NCBI GenBank assembly: GCA_900618425.1
Contig: UZAN01039583.1
Coordinates: 58,968-122,967 of the forward strand
DNA from: Echinostoma caproni
Lineage: Eukaryota > Platyhelminthes > Trematoda > Plagiorchiida > Echinostomatidae
DNA length: 64,000 nt
Direction: 5' to 3'
This document shows, one piece after another, positions 23,799-36,900 of the stretch. The notes beneath the pieces are model-generated. The model searched no databases. It saw nothing but the letters and a program-made list of their open reading frames with translations, and was not told where the DNA came from. Each line of letters starts with the position of its first letter. Position 1 is the stretch's first letter. The position numbers and the translations under genes were made by a program.

Positions 23799-23965
23799 CG
23801 AACAATACGTACACAATGTTCCCATACTCGCCTTCCCGGATCAACGTTTCACCGGCTTTGTGAGCGATTGGATACATGCAATCGATGAGGCTCGTAAGTT
23901 GATCCTGTGCGAGATTGTGAAGAAAATCATTCTCCAGGATTGCCTGTTTGAGCAGCTTACGCACA
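23799..23965 (-). CDS. cGMP-dependent protein kinase, exon starting CNB domain A
   Basis: An exon of 55 complete codons beginning VRKLLKQAILENDFL, continuing through SLIDCMYP and LIREGEYGNIVYV, and ending in LF. This is the N-terminal helix and first beta strands of the first cyclic-nucleotide-binding domain of PKG, the part between the autoinhibitory region and the cGMP pocket. The acceptor is TATCCTCAG (AG at 23967-23966) and the donor is CG|GTAAGTCA (GT at 23798-23797). The first base completes a codon begun in an upstream exon, and the last base (G) starts a new one. The following exon must supply the GKVFGELA-type cassette. That exon should have a length divisible by three, because the next visible exon (4429) accepts the same phase. 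Confidence 0.93.
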
Positions 23966-26467
23966 CTGAGGATACAAGTAAAGATACAATATGAACAAAC
24001 TGGGAGATTGTAAAAGCAAACAGATATGTCCGTCAGGTAACACAAATAACAATGTTTGTATTGATTCTGATTATATTTATTAAATGTTTATAATCTTCAT
24101 GGTTGTTTTATGAAAATCACCCAAAAAACGTATCACCAAAGTAAAATACTCCGTTATAGTTTTCATTCGCGCACTTTCTTTTAATACAACGATGCATATG
24201 GGAGCAATCAGCATGAATAATTGAGATGCGGTGACCCTCGTCGCATCTCTTGCCACTGCAAGTGGATCTTACGCATCAGCTTGTGACGGTTACCTCCATT
24301 AAGTGTTTGAACGTGAGTGATTATTTAGGGGCACTTCCCTAAGAGCGAATACGGTCGTCTCAGGAAATATTCTCACTTGGACGCATATACGCTCGTTCGA
24401 ACCAAAAGGATGGAACCACCCGCGTGCCCCGTTCCAATCTAAGCATCTTTGAATCCGAAAAACGCTCATCCCCGCTCAAAGTACTTTGTGAACACCGAAA
24501 TTCTTTTAGGTTTTTGATTGCGCTTTCTACTCACCCATGTCCTGATCTACCGTTTTTTATCACCTGCTTCCTTTTGATTTCTCTTAACCATCGCTTTTGT
24601 CGTTGTTGTTGTTGTTGTGCATTCTACCCAGTGACAATCTAGTCTCTTAAAGTCAGACGCCGAGAGACAACCGGGAATATCTGTTTCTGAAGGTGGATTC
24701 CCATGTATTCCCAAATATATTGCTTTCCAATTGGAGGATCTTATTTAACTAATCCGTGATTTTCTGTTTATCAACAACAACTGAGAGCTTGACCACAAAG
24801 AATAGAAAACTAGAAACTTTGGAACTTTGGATCAATCACGTTTTAAGAAATGATGAGGCAATGTTTGTTGTGAACGTTCTCGCTTGCTACAGGAGTCTTC
24901 GAACGAAGAGAGCATATTGCCGACTGTCGGTGTGAGTTATAAGCGTTTTTGCGTTCATACCAACGGCACTCGGCACTCTGTACTCTCCATTCAGGTTCCA
25001 CCTCAGCTTCCAAAGTGAAATGAGTTTTGCACAAAAATCCGCCAAAAGAATTCACTCAAAAATGTTGTCCTGTGCTCGATCATTACTCTCTCTCATAGAT
25101 GGCTTCATCCCTGTTCTACTGATCTCATGGAGACGATTGTCACGTATCCAAACGCATACAAACACAAACCTACATACACATACTTACACACACAAACAAA
25201 AGAATACCACAGGTAAGTCATAAACGATCTGAACTGGTCATTTTATTGATGAATGAGTAATGAATTATTTTAATTAATTTAGCACTGTGTTGCCATAAAC
25301 CCTAAAGTTAACAGAAATAGTGTTTTGTCATAACCGGACAACTGACACCGTAAAACTGTTCAATCCTTTTTTTCCATCATTAGTAATGTTTTCAATATTT
25401 GCATCACTGCATGTACTGGATCCGAGAAATTTCAGGGTTGTTAGAAAGTACTCCATTCACCGAGGTAAGCAATTGACAATCACAGTACATCCTAAGGTAA
25501 CTACATTTGCCATTTATTGAATTCATTTCTGAAGAACAGATAAGCATCCTGGTAGTACTTCTTTGATTATTGTTTGCTGTCACACTGATGCATCGGGTTA
25601 CGTTTCTCAGTGTCAGAAGTTAATGCTAACGTTGCAATGCTCGAATTTGTGTAGGTCCTCTTTTTATCAACTTGCTAAGTAAGCACCATGGGTTTCCAGA
25701 GTAAAGATGTTTCCAATGTTGTGTATAGTTTTTCCTGCCAATAATAATGCAGACAATCACCTAGCAACTGAGTGTAAACAAATCCAACACTATAGTTGGT
25801 AGATAAACTGCATCATTGTGAACAAAACAAAACTACTAAATATTCGCATCCCATAATGTTCACCTATTCATGTTCCTCCGAAATGTGAGGCAATCAAGTT
25901 ACGTAATGAGGGGAATAGCGGGCACAGATTTGCCGGTACGAGAAATCCATTCATTATGAAGGTTGTAAAACAAAGATAAAATTTGTCTCTTATTTCAAAA
26001 AACTAACAAGCAAATTGCTTCAGCAATGAAGTGAGGGTGTTCTTAACAAACCAGTAATATTCTTCTTTCCGTTCATTTAATTTGTCAATACACGTGATTT
26101 CATCCATCCGCAAACCACGTATATGGGTGCCACAGTTAAAGAACCAAACACAGATTTGAAAATACAGCTCTACTTTCCTGACAACAAAGTTTCGAACTCG
26201 AAATTGTGGGTGACCTTAACTCATTTGAATTATTAAATCTTGTTGGGACTGGAACACCTATTCTTCTTCATTATCAATGGTTCTAGTACCCAAAACGTGT
26301 TGCGTAGCCTATTGATAGTGCTCAAATGATCAAGAGATTTTTGATTTTACGTGCCTATCAGTTTTATGAATAGACTATAAGATGCACAGTCCTTAAATAA
26401 TCCAGTCAAGTATACACTGAGAAGTAGTAGACTGAAGTCTAGTTCTCATTCCAGCTGAGTAGTTGTT
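23966..26467. other. Upstream PKG intron or flank, nothing recognised
   Basis: Upstream of the first visible PKG exon. Simple sequence occurs at 24601-24619 (GTT) and 25160-25200 (CA-rich). No further PKG exon (leucine zipper or autoinhibitory segment) was recognised. Confidence 0.45.
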
Positions 26468-26600
26468 CATATCCACCTTCCCGTCGAGATGGCTTTTCAC
26501 AGCAACAAATCCGATCCTGCTTGAAAGTTAAATGGGTGGAGACCAGACCAACCGCAGACACATTATTCAGCTTGCCTGAGTATACCCTGGCTTTCAACTG
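26468..26600 (+). mobile_element. 5' fragment of the RTE-like family
   Basis: GATGGCTTTTCACAGCAAC, then ATCCGATCCTGCTTGAAAG and CAGCTTGCCTGAGTATACCCT match 30684-30795, near the 5' end of the large retroelement, in the same orientation. Similarity fades after about 130 bases, so this is a separate truncated copy. Confidence 0.7.
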
Positions 26601-29600
26601 CGGACAGATCTCATGCAAGTTATGTTACCACGGTGCCAACCAGCTCATGCGAGGACCAAACTCCATCGCCATTTCATGATTGCCCCGTGTGGTGTTCAAC
26701 GGACATCGCTATCTAAGTTGGGCAGTAGAGAATGTCCCTGTACTACACAAAGTTGCTGGCCTGCGAAACAGTGAAACGGCGTGAATGGGCGTACCCTTAG
26801 AACTGTGATGGAGAAAATAGTGAATATGATTTGTACGGACTCATTCTTTCATGAAAGTAAGTGTGCGCCACCAACTATTAAAAATACTAGTTATCTACCA
26901 GAAGTGTACAAACAGATCGCAGGGAATACTAAATGATTCAGGAAGTATAGATAGGCAGTCACGGTGTACTGGGAAAAGAGACGTCCCAATTATTTCAAAT
27001 AGCAACGAATGCAGTTGCTATCTCGAAGCTGTTCCGGAAATTTAAAATGGGCTCAATTCGGACAACATTGCAAGTTGGGTAATATAAGTTTCTTCAAATC
27101 ACCTAGTTTATGGGGCAAGTTAAGGTTCTCAATCTACTAAAAGCGGAATGCTTTAATTCCGGTGTGAACGAAAATTTGATTTGTAGTCACAAATTACCAC
27201 CACGTAAATTTAGAAATTTAAAAATGTATTGGGTTATTTGGATGCACCTCAAATTTCGGTCATTCGCACAATTCAGGTTGTTAAAGCCTGGAAACTCTTT
27301 GCAGAAAAATTAATAAGCATGCAGGACCTGGGCAAACAATATCAATCCGTTATTGACTATACATGCAAATCGGAATTATTTTAAGTTGGATCCGGGCCAT
27401 ATAACTTGTTTCATTTTCACCTGTTTCTCGTGCTGTGCAGGCTGTCTAACAGTCAACCAGACCTACGAAAAATTATAGCGCAGTCACTACGTTCAGTGCT
27501 ATTTATCATTTCATTCTTTGCCACTAAACTCACTTTAGATTAGCTAGTCGGTGAGTTTATACTCTATTGGAATGCATCGTCTTGAAAATACTGGCAAGGA
27601 GGGGCATTTCCGAGCATAAAAGCACTTAGCATCATCGGCATCCAGATAAATTGAGAACCATTGACCAACAAATGTTCATTTGTCCCGGTGGAATGGGGGA
27701 TAGCGTGGAAGTTTAGGCCGGTATTTTGTCGGAAAAATGAAAACGAGTTTATAGACCACCTCGGATGAAAATTTCTCACTTGCGGCAGTATGTGACAATG
27801 TGATAATGTCATAGAATCTATTCAGATGATTAAGCTCTTGATCCAGGGGATACATCGGCAATAGGGATGGGAAATATTCGTAGTAAAATATTATGAGGAA
27901 ATAAACCGAAACTCATTTTTGAATAACTAGATTTTGTTTTTAAGTGGTGTAATATGATGCTAGTTAAGACGCACTTATACCAATACTACTGGTAGCAACC
28001 GAGGACGTAATTTTGTTAGCTTGGAGGTTATTGGCTCTTTAGAGAATACTAATTCCACAAATCGTTAACTATAAACCAATTTTAAAACTGGCCACGCTGC
28101 AAGATGTAAAGCACACTTTCTGTGCTACAGCCTAATCGTTTTCTAAGCTCGGATGCTTGAATATTCCGGAATCGCTAATATAATTATCCCTGTTTCTACA
28201 GCTTTGTGTGTGGGTCAAGTGAATATGCTTTCATTCAAGTCACATAAAACTTTCGATACATGCCTAATTGACCAGCTAAGTTATTATCCCAAAAATAATG
28301 AAAAATGAAAAGGGATCGCGTTCTAGAATGTAAAGATTAAAAACAGCTACAACATATGAAAACCATTGTATCTTCCAATTATCTGTGTTGTAACAACACT
28401 TTCTCTCACTGATAAGCACAGACAGCCCCCGAGGATTCTTGGGTTAGTTATTATTTGTGAAATAACAGACCCTAAAACAACGGTTTCCGAACAAATAACT
28501 TCAGGTCAACAAAGGTAATATGTATCATAATATATTTAATAAACTTATAACTTTTCGCATTCGGAACGAGTGCCTGATTTCGCAACACTTGTTTTATAAT
28601 TAACCGCTCAGAACGTCATCATACATGCGTTGATTACACCAAAAATGTTAGTTTGGAATTGGTAGAAATCATATAAATACAGGGACAGCAAATGTGTTGT
28701 TCTACTGCGTGTGCATTTATTTGAATCATATTCAACAAACATCATTACGAATATAACGTCTCAAAGACAGCTCAACAAGAAACGCTCTTAGCAGTTCTTG
28801 TTGATGTTGCTGCCAAGCTGCCCGTCAACGAAGTAACTTCAAATAACACTTACAGTTCGCAGATTTCTGTAACAAGCTTTTATTCAAATTTTAACTGTAA
28901 TATTATGTTTTCAAAGCTACCGCCAACACAGCCGATACGCAGAATCCGCTTTTCTGCTTGGTTAGCCTGGATCGTGTTAAACCGCATTCTCTGTGACCTT
29001 CCTATAGGCAACAAAATGCATGAACTTCAGTACACAACTAGAAAGTAAATTCAAACCTTCCTGCTGGATGTATTGTTTTGCGGGACTACGGGAATGATAT
29101 CAAGAAGTGAAATTCAACTTATCTTTTGAGCTAATTAACATTTTCCTGAACTTCATACTAGACGTGGTAGAAGTCTATAATGTCAGATATATGTTGGTAG
29201 AGGAGTTAAAATCAGAATTCCGGAAAACAGCGGTGGTGGTAATAACATTACGAAAGCTGTGCTGGATACAACCGAGATCCTGGTAATGAGGGTAAAATGG
29301 GGCCAAATGAAACCTGGGGGCACCCGAGAAGAGTTCATGTGAGTGGTAGTGTGATTTAAACTCACCACTTTGTATTTTATTAGGTGATCTTAGGCGTTTG
29401 GTCACTTATCTCACTCACAAGAAAGGAAGAAATAAATGAGATTTATCCGTTCACATAAACAAGTTGATTACGAAATGGTCACCGGTGGCAAATTACATAA
29501 TGGTTCCCGAAAGATAATACGCCCTACCAAGTTATAAACAACTGCGTCGCCAGCTGGAAGTGATCGTGGCGTGAATCTTTTTCTATTATGCTGCGTGCTT

Positions 29601-30679
29601 GGGGGTCATTAAGCGAAATCACGTGATTTTCCCGTAGCAGTGAAACTAAGTCCCATTCGTTTACTGAAGCTTGGGAACTATCCCGTTTGTGTGTTCAGCT
29701 GCTCTATGCTACATATACAAGTGGCCTTACGAACAGAGAGGGTGACAATACCTGCACCTACTACCTCTTGGGAGTTGTTACAAACGCAGTGCTCATTGTG
29801 TGACAAAGCTGTAAAAGCTCGTTTATCTCGCTTTTAACACATCTGTTATTTGATTTTAAGAGCACACGGTTACATGTTGACACGGAAGCAAATGTATTCA
29901 TTTAATATTTTTTAACTGGTTTATTCTCTGAGGATTTCAATTAACCAGAAATGTATGGTAACATCTAAAGCTCACAGACTCACTTAGTTTTTTCCGAGAA
30001 TACAATTCTACTACATTTTTGTGTAAGCAATTCTCTCTACACTTCCGGTCACATCACTGATTATCCCCTGATGAGTACTGAATTTGTTTATTCGCCGAAG
30101 CTATCCAAAATGCTAGAGTATCCGGTATAATCGCTAAAACACCGAGGTTCACGGAACAACCATACAAATAATTCAAACCCCCGGGGTCATTAGAGTCTGC
30201 TGTTAAGCTACGGAAGAACTTCAGCCCCTAGATACGGATTGACAAAGCTTGCTGAATGGAAATTCCCACTAATTCTACTAGGAAATTGCTAAGTATGGAA
30301 GAAATTGAAAAAATCAAGCATGGGATCCTTTAAATGAGACGATTCTAATGACACTCAGCCACGACAAAACGGGTATCCGTAGCTTCCTCGCATTTCAGCT
30401 CGCAATTCATTTGCTATTTACACGAATAAGTTCAATCATGAACAAACGAAATCCTCCATTTTTCTCATATATTATTAATAATCTTCGTAATTTGAAGACC
30501 ATCCTTACAAAATGAGTGTCAGTAAATTTATCTATTGGATTAAGTGATGCTGTGAGAGGTTTCAGTACCAGTAAGAACACACAAAGTTTTCTTTGCATTA
30601 TCATTATTTTGCAGCACCGAGCGGCTTTATCTTATCGTGGTTAAGTGGCTTGAGTATTTCCATGACCCTGAGAGCAATA
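26601..30679. other. Non-coding stretch, nothing recognised
   Basis: Small frames on both strands (26851-27045, 27110-27313, 27564-27861, 29175-29405, 29640-29837) have no recognised domain. No repeat shared with the rest of the window was noticed. Confidence 0.45.
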
Positions 30680-31528
30680 CAGGATGGCTTTTCACAACAG
30701 TAGATCCGATCTTGCTTGAAGGTTAACGGGGTGGAGATCGAACTAAGCTCAAACATCCATGTCAGCTTGCCTGGGCATCCTCTGGCTTTTTCGAATAACC
30801 ACTCTTTTTCCTGTAGAGACCACTCCAGAAAATATACACAGTGGGGAGGGGCAGTTTACCGGTCACAAAGCCCCCTGTAGATGGACGAAGGGTCCGGCAA
30901 CTTGGGGTGGCCTCTCCATGGTCGGAGAAGTATGCGCTGTTTACAGAACAGTTACCGCCCACCCAAGATGGACAGCACCCAACCAATAAGGGGCTTTTCC
31001 GCCCACGTTTCAACTTGTTTCATTAGGTGCATGAGACCAAAAGCCAACTCCGAAGAGTGGATAGGCAATCCACGCACCATTGAACAATACACTACCGATA
31101 GCCGAATGCCTGGTGTGATAGGACCCTAGAGATTATCATACGGGTGTTTCAGTCTAACGCCCGCGTTAGACCTAAGCCCCACCGCCTTGTGGATTAGACT
31201 TTTGAATCAAAGAATCCGGTTAGGGTTCCTAAAGAAAAACCACTTCGTCTATGTGCGCTGCCACAGAGTATGTAGTGCTATAAAATTGTTAGGCATCGAT
31301 TTGGTAAAGCCTCTCGCCCATCTCTGTATTTCATCCTCCCTATCCCGAAGAGTTTCAGAAGCCTGCTGTTTACGCCAACCATCGGGTATTACTCAGTCTT
31401 TTACCAATAAGGCCTAGTATTCAGGAGTTATAGGATTTTTGAGGCCAAATTCCCCTTTAGCTGCGTTCAGTCTGCGCACTATACCATATTGATAAATATA
31501 GTGCCTTAGCAAGAATCCTTAAAACGAT

Positions 31529-32132
31529 GAATGTCGACGCACTTTGTGTCGCTGAAACACGCATACAAGACCTTACTTCAATCATCTCCCTGTGTTCTCA
31601 CGGGCTAACCTCATCTTCAAGCGTCGCACTCCGTGTAACAGGTGATTCGGCATCCGACGATCGTGGTGTTCCTGGTTTTGGGATTGCGTTTGTTACCTAG
31701 CAAAGCGCTCGTCTCCTGACTGATTCCAGTCAGTTGTCGACTGTGCGTTGTATATTTCAACGGTTTAGTAAGTGTCAACAGGTACCGAACTTAGTGTCGA
31801 TGCTCATTCGTCGAATCACTGTAGGTATCGATCAACTACAGTAACCATGAAATCACGGATGAATTCTTCAAAAATTCTATCAACTACTCCAAAGTGTTTG
31901 ATCAACGGAGGTCGTTGTAGTCGCGGGAGATTTCACTGCTCAAGTGTCATTCCTTGGCGAATCAAAAAGAGCCCTTAGTGGTCTACATTTAGTTCTGACC
32001 AACCGGATGGATAACGGAGATCGCTTGCTTCAACCCTGCGCGAAGCAGGGATTGTTCCTATCAAGCATAAGTTTTTCGCAGAAGAACCGCATCACCATAC
32101 TTGGGAATTACCAATCAATTCAGAGCAATTAA
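31529..32132 (+). pseudogene. Endonuclease domain of the RTE-like element
   Basis: From 31529 a frame reads NVDALCVAETRIQ, the catalytic-Glu segment of apurinic-type endonucleases. Further on (about 31918-32070), in another frame, VVAGDFTAQVSFLGE is the Asp segment, where AGDFNAQVG is usual; the common Asn is replaced by Thr. Then come NRMDNGDRLLQPC and LFLSSISF. Stops and shifts separate these pieces. Confidence 0.75.
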
Positions 32133-32639
32133 CCCAAATCGACTGCAACGCCATCAATTACCGTATGGAGGGGGTCAATTCAAGGCTGCCACTATCACTG
32201 ATCAACACTTTTGGATATGGAAGACTTTTTGTTATCAGTTATATTATCCATAAGCCTGACAAGCAACCGCAATAAAGCCACTGGCAGAGGATACCAACGA
32301 TGCAATGCCAGCGACGGTTGCAAATCGGAGTTCAAAGCGGATCCCTCGGATAGCATATCAGTTCAACCACCAACTGAAGGACTTACCGAATACTGGATGC
32401 AGAGATAAGAAGCAAATATCGATAAAATCAACGGCCAACCGTGGCGTGTGCTCAGAGCACTAATGATGGATCTCGCTAACCTGGGTTACCTCGCTGGACG
32501 CCCACAGAACCCTTCTTTCTGATACCACATGTCATGTAGTCCGTAAATCCCTTAAAAGTCAGCTCACTAAGAGCCTGAGGAATGATGATGAGAAGCGTTG
32601 GTTAAAAAAGTTATGAGCGATTAGGAAATCTACGGCTAT

Positions 32640-33738
32640 TGGTAATAGTGGCATTATTTTCCAACTAACTAGGAATATGGAAACCAGGAAAAAAGGCGTA
32701 CGTGAAGTAGTTGAGGAATCTGATGACACACTGATTCGCCATCGGCATCTCAATCGCTGGACTAAACATTTCGAGACTCAGTTCAATCGACCGCCATCAA
32801 CATCTGACTTTATCCCTACCTCGACTGAGAGAATACTCCCAATTGATGCCAATTCTCCATCTGAAATAGCATAAGGCATAAATCCTGCAGCCCAGATGGG
32901 TTGTTCTCTCCGGCTTTTAATGATGGAGGTTCAACGTTAGTATTGGAAATGACGAAACTCCCGGGTTCACTATGGGGGGGGGGTTGATTTGAAACTGGAT
33001 AGCATGAATCAGTTATCTTACCAATTCAAAAGAAACTTAACGGATCATCATAGGAAAAGCACTGATGAGTTAGTGCGATCAAATTGCTTCTTAACTTCTC
33101 GCTGGCATCATACTCCGTCTATTGTCTGCCACACTTGATGAGGGCAAGCGTGAGAATCAGGTTGGCTTTAGATCAGGTCGAAGTTGTATCAACCACATCT
33201 TCACTAATCGCCAAATTTTGGAGCACAGACATTATCCTCGAGTACCCACGATCTCTGTCCTCCTCGATCTGAAAGCAGCTTTTGACTCAATTGACGGCCA
33301 TAAACTCTGGCGCTGCCTCTTCCTAAAGAGTGTGCCCTAGAAGCTTATTTGAACATTACAGTCCCTTTATACCAGCAACCGAAGCCAAATCCGAGCTCAT
33401 GACACTTCTTCGTCTGAGGCAATCAAGGTTGCCCTCTCCAGATAAGTTGCGAGCTTTTACAGTTGGATTGAGTGACAGGGTAGCCATGTTCGGTACGCGT
33501 TTTGCACCTGCAGAGTGTGAAGTGTTGTTGGACCAACCCAGGTCCAGCACCCAGCAGAACTCTGACTGGGGAAGTAATACACTACGTGAACAAGTCTTGG
33601 TACCTGGACAGCTATGTCCCACCCGGTGGACGCATCACGTACAAGGTGAGAGCTCGCATACAAAGGGCTCGAGTATCATCTGCCAACTTGAGGCATCTTT
33701 GGCACCGCCATGTCACCCGAATTTCTGTTAAGAGTTGA
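32640..33738 (+). pseudogene. Reverse transcriptase and C-terminus of the RTE-like element, internally deleted
   Basis: At 32677-32874 a frame carries RHRHLNRWTKHFETQFNRPP, a typical pre-RT segment. At 33122-33340 there is NQVGFRSGRSCINHIFTNRQ followed by LLDLKAAFDSID, which contains the first catalytic Asp (motif A). Shortly after it the sequence jumps to MFGTRFAPAECEVLL and then to ARIQRARVSSANLRHLWHRH, which belong after the catalytic YADD box. The YADD box and the preceding GVRQGCPLSP segment are missing. Confidence 0.8.
32977..32988 (+). repeat. Poly-G tract
   Basis: A run of ten or more G inside the retroelement. It is a likely source of a frameshift or of a sequencing error. Confidence 0.7.
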
Positions 33739-34140
33739 ATTTGTGCTGCGGCAGTTCTACCAGTTCTGCCATACACCGCCGAAACCTGACCATTAAGAGA
33801 ACAGGCTAAAGATAGGCTGTCGATGTTCGAACATCGCGGTCTAAGCAGCATTGCACGGCTGTGCTTGGGCTACCGAACACGCAATGGTGAGATTGAGTGC
33901 TGAGTTCTAGGTAGCCGTGGTCACCCACTGGGCAGGTGGTCAACCTCAATGGACTTTGTGTGGTGTTTGCCGAGGCAGGTATTGGGTGTTTAAACAAAAA
34001 TGTGGCATGATAGTATGACATCTCTACTCAACTACTACCACTACTACTGAACTCGGTCGAATAGGTCGCGTTAGGCTCCCCGGATGGCGACCTCCGGATC
34101 ATTGCAGTTGACGGTTAGATACACTAAGTAATATGGCCGA

Positions 34141-35779
34141 ACTTCGTAAACAGTGCCGTTAGTGCATCTTCCCAATTTATTCAAAACATTAGTGAACAAA
34201 AATTTTCCTTTTATCTTCGACTCCAGTTTAAACGCTTTTATTTTTCTCCTACTGCTTCATCCAAAAAAGCAAATGTAGCAACCAAAACTTCCTCTTGAAA
34301 GTGCATGGTAAACGATTGAACAAACTGAGACTGAACGAAATTTGGTGCGGTTGTTTTCTTTGATCTAGCCTATAAATCGGCTAAACCGACAACATAATCT
34401 AGCGGTAAATCTAGTTGTAAAAACTAGTGGTAGATACTTGTGGACGTTGATGACTTACCATTTCATGGATAAGCAGATTACAACATATGACGTTATCTTT
34501 AAATGACAGAGATAAACAATCGTGCTTATCCCGCACGTTAGCAATAATCCACATTTCATTTATTCCTATTACCAAACACGTTTTCTACCGATTGAGGTGA
34601 TAAATGTGCCAGTTTGTTTTGATAAACTAACGTACCCATCGCAGGCAACCTCACAAATGCTAATCAGTTTCTTTCTGCCAATTCCTGACCGCTTCTAACA
34701 TGTTCATTTCTCTTTCTTTAAACATTCTCTCGAACCGACTGCCTGTGTGCTGTTTGCAGCAAATTGCATCAAAGTTGGCTCTTGTGCAACTTCTTACAAT
34801 TGTTGAATATTTGTGAACTTTTACCACTCTTCCTAACCACTCTTCGTGGAATACAGCAAGCCACTAAACACTATATGTATTTTTCACTGGTTAATACCGA
34901 GAAAACATATGGATAGCGTTGGTTCAGACAACAATACACTTGCAGCGTTAGAAAAAACATCTACCAACAATGTGGTGTTGCTTTTGAGTAATCCCCATTC
35001 GCTCATTCTATTTCACACAAAGGTCAGATAATGCGTAATGCTAGTTTGCTGCGTGCGTTCAACTCTAAATAAATCAAGCTTTACCGTACACTCCAGGTGG
35101 GTCATCTTCTATGTGACTCTTCTTGCTCCTAACCTATAAAACCTTTCAGGTTCGTATCTAAACTCCACACTACTGATCAACACGGTTAAATGGATTTGCC
35201 TCTTTGTGGGACTATTTTGTGCTTTGCTTCTTTTACAGATTCAGGGATGGCCGATGAGCAGGTGGAATTTTTTAGATATCACATTTGAAAGTAAAATTCG
35301 CTGATGTTTACATCCCCAAACGGTTCCTCACAAGCTGAAAGTTCTCACTTTTCCATATAAAGGTTACGTCACTTCTGTTTTGATTTATCGGTGATACTAG
35401 CATGTGTTCAACAATGTGTTTACTCCGTGCCCTTTTATTGCTGCCAAATGATTTTCCCGGGTTTGCTGAAGGCTGATTTCAAGCAGCTGAGGTGTAGCCC
35501 CTTAACGATCAGCCGCAGTTCCCAAGTTTTATCTGTTCAAATAGTTCATATATGTGATCGATGCATGTTTCAATTTTGCTGACAATATTCATTCGGAGAG
35601 CACCCATACTTTATACACTGACATGTATGTATTCAAATTCCATCCCTCCACTCGTCCCAAATAGACGTGCATTCTATCTCTAACATCTGCATACAGAATT
35701 TTTACCCCTTTTGCAAGTATTGTGATGGTGATCTCCTTTTGGCTGAAAGCTTATTTTAGAGGACCGAGGATAAAACGTT
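34141..35779. other. Non-coding stretch, nothing recognised
   Basis: AT-rich sequence between the retroelement and the mariner. Short frames only (34846-35031, 35391-35582). Confidence 0.45.
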
Positions 35780-36900
35780 TCCGGATGGGCAAAATGTTTT
35801 ATTCGTTCCAAAAAAGCATTACACGTTCTTGTAAAGTTCTCCACCGGCGTTCATAAGCAGTTCCATGCACTAAGACTATTTTCTGAAACAGCTTGACCAT
35901 GCCGAAAAGGGTAACCCTTCGAATAGTTCATGGAAGGCTTCGACTGCAGGCGTCGGTGACTCGTTTCGGATTCCACTCATCATACGCTTGACATTTGAAA
36001 ACACAAAACGATCATTCGGAGCCATGTTTAGAATGTAGGGCGGATGACCAACCTCCTGGATACGTCCTCTAGCCAGAAAATTGCGGACGACGTGCAGATC
36101 TGTGTGAAGGTGCGTTATCATGATTTTTGAATGTTCATCGTGCTCGAGACCTTGGTGGACACCTGGTAGCTGCTTCCAGCACTTCCAGCAAAGAGTGGGT
36201 GGCGTACGAATCTCCGGGGGTTTTGCTTTGCTGCACGAGCGGTACACCAGCCACATGACAGTTTGGGTCATGAACACAGTCGCCCGAATTGCTGTGGCTG
36301 TGCTCCACTAACTAGCCTCTATTGAGCCGATTGTTGCTTGGTTTCTGGGTCGAAGCTGTACACTCAGGTTTTGCCACCACTTTAGACTTTCCGAAATGCA
36401 TGTAAACATCCAATATCAAATCGAGCAAGCATGGTGCCTCACGGATTCACCTAAACTGCCTTCTTTTCTTCACTGAGCCGTTGAAGTACCTTGAGTGCGC
36501 AAGCCTTTCTGAGACAGATTTTCTCATGTCGAATGGCGCGGGTTGATCCAAATGAGATCCGGATGGCTTTTGCCAGCTGTACCACTGTCACCCACACATT
36601 CTCCTCCACCATCGCTTGAACGGCAGCAACGTTGTCCGCTGCGGTGGCCTCCATAGGTGGACCACAGCTTGTCTCATCACCCAGGAACTGCCTGCTAAGC
36701 TTGAATTCCGCAAACCACTCAAAAACAGTGTTCCTCGAAGGCTCGTCATTACCAAGGGCAAGTCGCAAGGGATCACTACACTGCCGCTGCTTTAAACCAC
36801 ACTTGTCGTACAAAATCATCGCCCCCAAGGAAATTGACTTACAGTCCGAATACAGTGACTCTTATTACTTGTGAGCTGTTCTCGGCTATTCATATTTGGT
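35780..36900 (-). mobile_element. Mariner-type DNA transposon, inactive
   Basis: The transposase is readable on the minus strand from about 36850 to 35876. Mariners cut and paste DNA with a DD34D active site. Terminal inverted repeats were not recognised, so the ends are estimates from the usual size of about 1.3 kb. Confidence 0.85.
35876..36850 (-). pseudogene. Mariner transposase, broken
   Basis: The N-terminal part (36451-36828) includes PSRNTVFEWFAEFK, DNVAAVQAMVEEN and VVQLAKAIRISFG, the helix-turn-helix region of mariner transposases. A stop follows EKKAV. Then DPETKQQSAQ appears at about 36330, preceded by SGGKT where TGDET is expected, so the first catalytic Asp is lost. In the C-terminal part (35876-36277) the second Asp segment is degraded to HLHTD, while HPPYILNMAPND keeps the third Asp. 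At least two stops or shifts separate the pieces. It is flanked by non-coding DNA. Confidence 0.87.

Larger units (their letters stand above)
30680..34140 (+). mobile_element. RTE-like non-LTR retrotransposon, near full length, decayed
   Basis: About 3.5 kb. It begins with a 5' region shared with 26468-26600, then an apurinic-type endonuclease segment, then reverse transcriptase and a C-terminal region, all in plus orientation but scattered over three frames with many stops. The order is that of RTE-clade elements known in trematodes. Ends are approximate; no target-site duplication was found. It cannot encode a working protein. Confidence 0.8.

Noticed and set aside
30069..30076. CTGATGAG as a hammerhead core
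   Set aside because: Followed by unpaired sequence with no CGAAA box.
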